Part shown: positions 58,065 through 64,000 of the stretch, in pieces
How the letters are laid out: each line of letters begins with the position of its first letter
Numbering within the stretch: position 1 is the first letter of the stretch
Assembly (NCBI GenBank): GCA_050008465.1
Contig: JBEKMO010000018.1
Span: forward strand, 3,491 to 67,490
Source of the DNA: Fen-330 sp050008465
Lineage (GTDB): Bacteria > Acidobacteriota > Terriglobia > Bryobacterales > Bryobacteraceae
DNA: 64,000 nt
Reading direction: 5' to 3'
Made by a program: the position numbers and the translations under genes
Notes under the pieces: generated by a model
Database searches by the model: none
Told to the model about the DNA's origin: nothing
What the model saw: the letters and a program-made list of their open reading frames with translations, nothing else

Positions 58065-61000
58065 GTGTTGGGACTCTGCGTGTCAACGGCGTCAACACTG
58101 CGAAGCTGTCTGGCGGTCGCGCTGCTGGGCTGCGGCACGGTGGGAGCACCCACCGGGCCATCCCTCGCGGGTGGCGGGGCAACGGCCCCAATGGTTTCCA
58201 TCGAGGCGCTGGGAGCCCGAAGCCGGTTCCCCCCGGGCACTTCAGTGTGCGTTCGTGGCACCATCACTTACTTCGACGAGATCAACGGATTCATGTACTT
58301 GCAGCAGGAAAGGGCCGGGGTTCGGGTGGACATTCGCGGCAGTGGGCTGGCGCTGCGCTACGGCCAGCAGGCGGAGACGTGCGCCCTGACCGGCCCCGGG
58401 GAACAGGCGCTCACGCTGGTGCAGCCCAGGATTACGGTGTTGAGCACGCTGGGGATGCCCCAACCGGCGCCCGCCAGCGGGACGGATCTTGCCACAGACC
58501 GCCTGGAGGGCGTTAGGACAGAAGTGCGAGGTGTGATCCGGACCGCTGTCATCGAGCGCACCGGCCGCCTGGGCATGGACATCGACGTAGACGGCCGGCG
58601 GCTACGAGCCCATGTGATGGAATACGCAGGGGTTGCCTTCGTCGATCTACCCGACGCGGCAGTCCGGCTCAAGGGAGTGCTCACGAGCAGTTCCGACGTG
58701 AATGGCGGGCGGGTTGCCGCCCACCTCTGGATACCGGACTTTGGCCAGGTCACCATTGAGAAGCCCGCGCCGAAGGTGGAGGCGCTGCCCAGGATGCCGG
58801 CCGGTGAGCTCAGGCGCTCAGCGCTGGCCAACGGGTGGCGCCACCGCGTCGTGCTGCGCGGGGTTCTCTCGGCGCTGGGAGCCGGGCGTGGACTTCGTTT
58901 CACCGACACTACCGGCGAGGCAGAAGTTGTCACTGCGCCCGGCGGAACTGCCTATGTGGGAGGTGAGGTTGTCGTGATCGGGTTCCCCGAGATCCACTCG
59001 GGCGCGCTGGTGATCGAGGATGCTGTGGTGCGGCCGGTCGCGGACTCGCGAAGACGGCCGCTTCGAGTCCTAACTACGGCCGCAACGGTCCGCGCACTGC
59101 CGCCCGTGGAGGCCGGCGTGGGGTACCCCGTCAAGCTGCGCGCCACCGTCACCTACTACGATCCCGTCTATATGACGCTCTTCGTGCAGGACCGCACCAC
59201 CGGCGTCTACATCGATCTGCGCGGAAGGCTGGCCCCGCAACTCAAGGCGGGTGATGAGGTCCAAATAGAAGGTACGACCGGGCCCGGCGACTTCGCTCCC
59301 GTCATCAGGGCGTCGCGCATCACCATTCTGGGGCTGGCGGGCCTTCCGCAGCCCGATAATCCCGGCATAGACGGTTTGCTCCGGGGGCAGTACGACAGCC
59401 GGTGGGTGGAGGCAACCGGTGTGGTGCAGTCGCTCGGTGAAGAGAGCGGGCACGGCGTCCTGGAGATTGTCGAGGGGACGCACAGGTTCAGGGCTCATGT
59501 CCTCGCGCCACCATCCACGCTGATGGATCTGGTCGACGCGCGGGTGCGGGTCCGCGGCGCCTGCGGCGCGCTGTTCAATGAGAAGCGCCAACTGTTCGGG
59601 ATCCAGTTGCACGTTCCCGGCCGGGAGCAGGTGAGCGTGCTCGAGCCGGGAGCACGGGATCCCTTCGCTCTGCCGGCTCGGAGCCTCAGCACGCTCATGG
59701 GGTTCTCTCCGGAATCGGCGGGGCACCGCGTCCACATCCGCGGCGTAGTGACACTGCGGCAGATGAGCGGCTTGGTTTATGTTGAGGATGGAACCGGGGC
59801 CGTGAAGGTGCGCCTGGCCGGCCCTCAACGCGCTGAACCCGGCGACGTGGTGGATGCCGTCGGGTTTGCCGCCCTCGGCCAGCTCACGCCCGTGCTGGAC
59901 CGCGCCGAGCTGCGGCTGGCCCAGTCCAATGGCCGGATCCAGCCCGCCCGCCTTGCGGCAGCGGAAGCCCTGGAAGGGCAGTACGACTCGCGTCTGGTCG
60001 AGGTGGACGGCGTGGTCGTGGACCACTTGACGACGGCCACCGAGCAGATCCTCATTCTGCAGGCCGGGAGCACGATGTTCCACGCATACCTGGACCAGGC
60101 ACTGGGACACCTCTCGTGGCCCAGAAACGGGGCGCTGGCGCGGCTCACGGGCGTCTGCTCGGTCCAGGTGGATGAGGGGCGCGTGGTGGCGTTGCCAACG
60201 GCCTTTCGGGTGTACCTGCGGTCACCGGCCGACATGACGATCCTGCACAACGCCCCGTGGTGGACCACGCGGACCGGCTCCCAGGTGATCGGCGTCATGG
60301 CGATTTCGTTCCTGGTAACGTCGGCCTGGGTCTTCGTCCTGCGCCGCCGCCTTCGCAGGCAGACCGCGGTGATCGAGAAGAAGCTCGCGGAGGAGGAGGG
60401 TCTCAAGGAGCAGGCGCAGGCGGCAAGCCGGGCGAAAAGCGAGTTCGTCGCCAACATGAGCCACGAGATCCGCACCCCCATGAATGGCGTGATCGGGATG
60501 CTGTCTCTGGCCTTCGAAACCGACTCGGAGACGGACCAGCGCGAGTATCTCGGCGACGCACTTGCCTCGGCGCGCTCGCTGATGGACCTGTTGAACGACG
60601 TTCTGGATCTCTCGCGCGTCGAAGCCGGGCGGATGGAGCTGGAGCAGGCGCCCTTTTCGCTGCGCGAGGTGCTGGAGGAAGCCAGGAGGGCGATTGCGCC
60701 GCGGGCGGCGGAAAAGAAGCTTGCTCTCACGGTCCACTGTCACGCGGACACTTCCGAATGGGTCGGCGGAGATCCGGTCCGCCTGCGGCAGATCCTGATC
60801 AACCTGCTGGGTAACGCGGTGAAGTTCACCGGCCGGGGCGAAGTCTCACTGGGTGTCGAGCCACTGCCCGATTCGCCGCACGGCGCGGGCGTGCTTTTCT
60901 CCGTAAGCGACACCGGCATTGGAATCGCGAAGGAGAAGCAGCGCCTGATCTTCGAGCCGTTCCGGCAGGCCGACGGCTCGATGACCCGCAAGTACGGCGG

Positions 61001-61580
61001 CAGCGGACTGGGGCTGGCCATTTGCGCCCAGCTTGTCCGCATGATGGGCGGGCGGATCTGGGTCGAGAGCGAGCCCGGCCGGGGCAGCGTTTTCCACTTC
61101 ACGGCTCAGTTCGCGCCGGTCGAGGCCGGGGAGATTCCGCAGAGAGCGCACACAGCCGCCGAATTGACCGGCGCCTCTCCAGTCGCGCCCAACCTGCGAA
61201 TCCTGCTGGTGGAGGACAACCGCATCAACCAGAAGATCGCAACGCGGATGCTCGAGAACCAAGGGCATCGCGTCGCGACGGCCGAGAACGGCAGGCAGGG
61301 GGTAGATCGTTTTCGCGACGGCTGCTTCGATGCCATTCTCATGGACGTCCAGATGCCGGAGATGGATGGATTCGAAGCTACCCAGGCCATCCGCACCCTC
61401 GAGGCCGGCACGGGACACCGGATTCCGATCATCGCCATGACCGCTCACGCGATGAAGGGCGACCGCGAGCGTTGTCTGGAAACCGGCATGGATGGTTACG
61501 TTTCCAAGCCCGTCGCCGCGGAGGATCTGCGCACGGCGATTCTCGACGCGATGGGATGCGGCGAACGTCCCACGCGGTGA
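58065..61580 (+). CDS. Hybrid sensor histidine kinase/response regulator with large OB-fold-like sensor region
   Basis: 1171 residues from GTG 58065. After a signal peptide (LRSCLAVALLGCGT) comes a periplasmic region of about 700 residues made of repeating OB-fold-like units (VRGTITYFDEINGFMYLQQE, LRATVTYYDPVYMTLFVQDR, IRGVVTLRQMSGLVYVEDG). One transmembrane helix starts near 740. HisKA has His800 in SHEIRTPMNGV, then HATPase (GNAVKFTGRGE, DTGIGIAKE, GGSGLGLAI) and a receiver domain with Asp1094 in ILMDVQMPEMDG. It probably senses a saccharide or redox ligand and phosphorylates its own receiver; no DNA-binding output is attached. Confidence 0.92.
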   Translation: MLGLCVSTASTLRSCLAVALLGCGTVGAPTGPSLAGGGATAPMVSIEALGARSRFPPGTSVCVRGTITYFDEINGFMYLQQERAGVRVDIRGSGLALRYGQQAETCALTGPGEQALTLVQPRITVLSTLGMPQPAPASGTDLATDRLEGVRTEVRGVIRTAVIERTGRLGMDIDVDGRRLRAHVMEYAGVAFVDLPDAAVRLKGVLTSSSDVNGGRVAAHLWIPDFGQVTIEKPAPKVEALPRMPAGELRRSALANGWRHRVVLRGVLSALGAGRGLRFTDTTGEAEVVTAPGGTAYVGGEVVVIGFPEIHSGALVIEDAVVRPVADSRRRPLRVLTTAATVRALPPVEAGVGYPVKLRATVTYYDPVYMTLFVQDRTTGVYIDLRGRLAPQLKAGDEVQIEGTTGPGDFAPVIRASRITILGLAGLPQPDNPGIDGLLRGQYDSRWVEATGVVQSLGEESGHGVLEIVEGTHRFRAHVLAPPSTLMDLVDARVRVRGACGALFNEKRQLFGIQLHVPGREQVSVLEPGARDPFALPARSLSTLMGFSPESAGHRVHIRGVVTLRQMSGLVYVEDGTGAVKVRLAGPQRAEPGDVVDAVGFAALGQLTPVLDRAELRLAQSNGRIQPARLAAAEALEGQYDSRLVEVDGVVVDHLTTATEQILILQAGSTMFHAYLDQALGHLSWPRNGALARLTGVCSVQVDEGRVVALPTAFRVYLRSPADMTILHNAPWWTTRTGSQVIGVMAISFLVTSAWVFVLRRRLRRQTAVIEKKLAEEEGLKEQAQAASRAKSEFVANMSHEIRTPMNGVIGMLSLAFETDSETDQREYLGDALASARSLMDLLNDVLDLSRVEAGRMELEQAPFSLREVLEEARRAIAPRAAEKKLALTVHCHADTSEWVGGDPVRLRQILINLLGNAVKFTGRGEVSLGVEPLPDSPHGAGVLFSVSDTGIGIAKEKQRLIFEPFRQADGSMTRKYGGSGLGLAICAQLVRMMGGRIWVESEPGRGSVFHFTAQFAPVEAGEIPQRAHTAAELTGASPVAPNLRILLVEDNRINQKIATRMLENQGHRVATAENGRQGVDRFRDGCFDAILMDVQMPEMDGFEATQAIRTLEAGTGHRIPIIAMTAHAMKGDRERCLETGMDGYVSKPVAAEDLRTAILDAMGCGERPTR

Positions 61581-61597
61581 CGCCTCGGGCGGCGGCC

Positions 61598-63697
61598 CTA
61601 CCTTACGCGACCGGGCGGTAGCGAACCGATCACGATGAACTTCGACTCGTAGGGCTCGAGCGCCAGGGGCACCCGCAAGCTGCCGCCCGCCATCGGAGCG
61701 CCGGCCAGGACCTCAATGCGGCCGGTGGCCGCGTCCCAGAGTTGCGCGCGCCCTCGCCCGGCCACGAGCGCGGTGCGCGACTGCTTCTCGCCGCTCTCGT
61801 TGAAGAAGAAGTATAGGTCGGCGTCGCGCCAGCCCCGGTGCAGGTACTTCAGCGCGGGGCAGGGGCGATCCAGGGCCACGTCCGGCCGGGGCAGGGCCTC
61901 GAGCACGCGCGGCGTCACCTGCCCCGACGGCTCCCGTACCGCCCAGCTCAGATCCGGCGGCCCCCCGGCCTTCAGGAACGTTTTCTCCACCACCAGGGAA
62001 GGTGTGCGCCCGAGGAAGACGACCTGGCCGCCCAACTTCGCGAACACGCGCAGAAGCTCGAGGGCGTCCCGCGAGATCGCACTCGAAGAGGGAATGACGA
62101 CGGCACGGTACGACTGGCCACTGAGGTTCTTGAACGCGCCGCCCTCGAGCGACATCAGCGAGGCCAGCGACTGCTCGTCCACGAAGTCGAAATCGCGCTG
62201 CTGCTCCATGAGTTGCTGCGTGATCTCCAGGGTGCTGCGGTTGGCATCCTCGTCGCCGAGCCACAGGCTGGTGGTGGGGTGATACAGGGCGATCTCGGCG
62301 GCCGGCCGTCCCATCGACATCAGGTAGGAGGCGCGGTTCCCGTAGCGGATGAAGGCCGCCAATGGTTCCGGGGAAGAACTCGTCAAGCCCCGAATCCACA
62401 GCAGATTGATCCCACGCACGAGCTGGTGGTCAAACACCCATTTGCCCCGCTCGGGCGACCCGGCGCGGTCGAAGCCAGCGCCTTCCTCGGTCCAAGCGCG
62501 CGGCCTGCCGAACAGGTGCGCCGCCGAGCCGGCCAGCTTGGGGAAGTCGGCCACGATGCCCGGCCCGGTCTGGTTTAAGTTGTCGACGCCGGGCACTTGC
62601 ACATACCGCATGCACTTGAAAAAGTCGCCCTCGGAGCGAACCAGCCACATCATGAGTTCTTCGTGATTCAGATGCACGAGGTATTCCATGTTGTTCTGGG
62701 CGCACCAGTCGGCCTGGACCTTGAAGAAGTTGTCGCGGAAGAGGTCGCTCCAGACGTCCCAGTAGTCGGCTTTCGCGCGCTGGGCCTGCTCCGGCATCTG
62801 GGCGGCGAAAAACCAGGGCAGGTAGGGCCGGATGTCGTAACCCTTGCGTTTCTGGAATTCGACCAGCATCCTGGGGGTCCAGGGAATGAAGTCGCTGAAG
62901 TCCGGCTCGTCGCCGAAGAAGCCCAGAACCGTCTTGCCGAACTCGGCGCCGAAGCGCTTCTTGTACTCCTCGTGGGTGGTGGTCAGAAAAGCGCGCGTGG
63001 CCTCGGGATTCAAGTAGTCGATCAGCGAGTTGGTGGTGTCCTTGCCGCCGGTGGGGTGGTGCACGTAGCGGGTGGGTGAGGTGCGGAACTGGGGCTGGAT
63101 CAGCAGCACCTCCCACTGCCCTTCCGGCGCCGTCCACCGGAGTTCGCCCGAGCCTGTATCCAGAGCCAGGCTGCGGTTGCCGGAACGGTTCACGGCCAGC
63201 GCCCCCAGGGTTTGCGGAGACAGCTTTCGCGCTAGCGTCTGGCCGGCCGGGACCTCGATCCGCTCGGCGGCGGCCAAACCCTGCATGCGGAGCGCGGGAT
63301 AGTCGCTGGAGATCTTGCCGCCCGCGAAGCCGCTCGGGTAGGTGCCTTCGTCGGCGATCCAGGCCCTCATCCCGCGGCGGCGCAGCTCTTCCACGGCAAA
63401 GCGGATGCGCTCGAAGTACTCGGGCGAAAGGTACCTGGGACTGATTCCGCGCGCCGGGCCGATGACAATGACCGAGATGCCGTTGGCCTTGAGCTGGTCG
63501 AGTTCCCGAACGATCCTGGCCTCCGTGAGCTCGCCGCCCCAAATGGCCCAGTGGACCACCCCGTACTCGGGCGGCGGCGCCTGAAACGCGGCAGCCACTT
63601 CGCGGATCGATGGCACGGTGATCCGCTGCCATGGCCCTTGCGCCGTCACCGCGAGAGGCAGGAGAGCCGGCAAGACCATCCTGACCAGAGCCCGCAT
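61598..63697 (-). CDS. GH106-like alpha-L-rhamnosidase
   Basis: 699 residues from ATG 63697, with GGGAGGG upstream; the longer frame to 63781 is not supported. Signal peptide VRMVLPALLPLAVTA. A TIM-barrel glycosidase region carries FFGDEPDFSDFIPWTPRML and HLNHEELMMWLVRSEGD, and the C-terminal half has beta-sandwich character (YRAVVIPSSSAISRDALELL). The order fits GH106-type proteins, which remove rhamnose from rhamnogalacturonan. The family call is by pattern only. It is convergent with the sensor kinase (17 bp apart). Confidence 0.7.
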   Translation of the reverse strand: MRALVRMVLPALLPLAVTAQGPWQRITVPSIREVAAAFQAPPPEYGVVHWAIWGGELTEARIVRELDQLKANGISVIVIGPARGISPRYLSPEYFERIRFAVEELRRRGMRAWIADEGTYPSGFAGGKISSDYPALRMQGLAAAERIEVPAGQTLARKLSPQTLGALAVNRSGNRSLALDTGSGELRWTAPEGQWEVLLIQPQFRTSPTRYVHHPTGGKDTTNSLIDYLNPEATRAFLTTTHEEYKKRFGAEFGKTVLGFFGDEPDFSDFIPWTPRMLVEFQKRKGYDIRPYLPWFFAAQMPEQAQRAKADYWDVWSDLFRDNFFKVQADWCAQNNMEYLVHLNHEELMMWLVRSEGDFFKCMRYVQVPGVDNLNQTGPGIVADFPKLAGSAAHLFGRPRAWTEEGAGFDRAGSPERGKWVFDHQLVRGINLLWIRGLTSSSPEPLAAFIRYGNRASYLMSMGRPAAEIALYHPTTSLWLGDEDANRSTLEITQQLMEQQRDFDFVDEQSLASLMSLEGGAFKNLSGQSYRAVVIPSSSAISRDALELLRVFAKLGGQVVFLGRTPSLVVEKTFLKAGGPPDLSWAVREPSGQVTPRVLEALPRPDVALDRPCPALKYLHRGWRDADLYFFFNESGEKQSRTALVAGRGRAQLWDAATGRIEVLAGAPMAGGSLRVPLALEPYESKFIVIGSLPPGRVR

Positions 63698-63847
63698 TTT
63701 CGAAACCCTCCCGCAGAAGTATGATCCCACCGCCCGGCGGCGGGTGCCAGCCTCAGTACATGGTTTCAGAAGTTCGGTCACGTATCGTTCTGGGCCCGCT
63801 CCCTTGCGGTCGTGGCTCGTTTCTGGGTCGATCTGCTATACTCGACT

Positions 63848-64000
63848 TGGTTGTCCAGGAGGGCAACCCTCACCAATTAGCGAGGAATGCACGGGAAGGC
63901 GGTGCGAATCCGCCACTGCCCCGCAACTGTGAGCGACAGGTAACGGCTGCGCCGGTCACTGCGAAAGCGGGAAGGCCGGGCAACCCACCCTCAGGGACCA
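63848..64000 (+). ncRNA. Cobalamin (B12) riboswitch, right end at window edge
   Basis: The conserved core GGTGCGAATCCGCCACTGCC is followed by CCCGCAACTGTGAGCG, the CACTGCGAAAGCGGGAAGGC segment and a B12-box-like CTCAGGGACC at the window end. It should control a plus-strand gene beyond position 64000, typically a B12 transporter or cobalamin-related enzyme, reducing its expression when cobalamin is bound. Confidence 0.95.

Overview
The window looks like a GC-rich chromosome segment from an Acidobacteriota bacterium of the Solibacter/Bryobacter type. No rRNA is present, so this rests on gene families: a CarboxypepD_reg/TonB-dependent receptor next to ASPIC/UnbV and TPR proteins, a PadR regulator with an 'orphan' MacB/FtsX permease, a Ser/Thr kinase fused to a TolB/WD40-like propeller, paired M16 peptidases, and many worn-down transposase and repeat fragments.

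Layout. 1-9844: TonB receptor with a following FG-GAP/ASPIC protein, a deleted second ASPIC copy, a TPR protein, a rhamnose-permease-like protein and a LacI regulator. 10059-11814: IS66 accessory remnants followed by an intact rve-type DDE transposase and a perfect 28-bp palindrome. 11873-17096: Ser/Thr kinase, secreted amidohydrolase, DUF3489 remnant. 17088-26532: a tight four-gene minus-strand operon (LysM/peptidoglycan-binding protein, 1072-aa protein with an HEMGH zinc motif, secreted beta-propeller-like protein, 1417-aa multi-module glycosyltransferase/methyltransferase). It is the least familiar unit here and my main candidate for an undescribed system. 26533-41056: an accessory zone with decayed HNH, integrase, hydrolase and ClpP-like genes, recurrent intergenic repeats, a degenerate-JAMM membrane protein, a DUF4892-OmpA protein, a PadR/permease pair and tRNA-Lys(CTT). 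41078-46244: redox cluster of two CCG-type Fe-S proteins, DUF3501 and rubrerythrin, with a UDP-glucuronate decarboxylase gene between them. 46332-52080: M28 peptidase and the argF-argG-argH-argR operon behind an ARG-box palindrome. 52223-56357: IS1380 and RayT remnants around an M16 peptidase pair. 56358-63697: Tat-exported GH28, a large hybrid sensor kinase and a GH106-like rhamnosidase, suggesting sensing and breakdown of pectin. 63848-64000: cobalamin riboswitch running to the window edge.

How it fits together. GH28, GH106, the RhaT-like permease, the LacI regulator and the TonB receptor (with a LacI-type operator beside a good sigma70-like promoter) suit an aerobic degrader of plant polysaccharide. 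The arginine operon is self-regulated by its last gene. Several neighbouring genes between 38.6 and 40.9 kb each carry a single lesion, so this part is either decaying or carries assembly indels. All calls come from reading the sequence; no database search was run.
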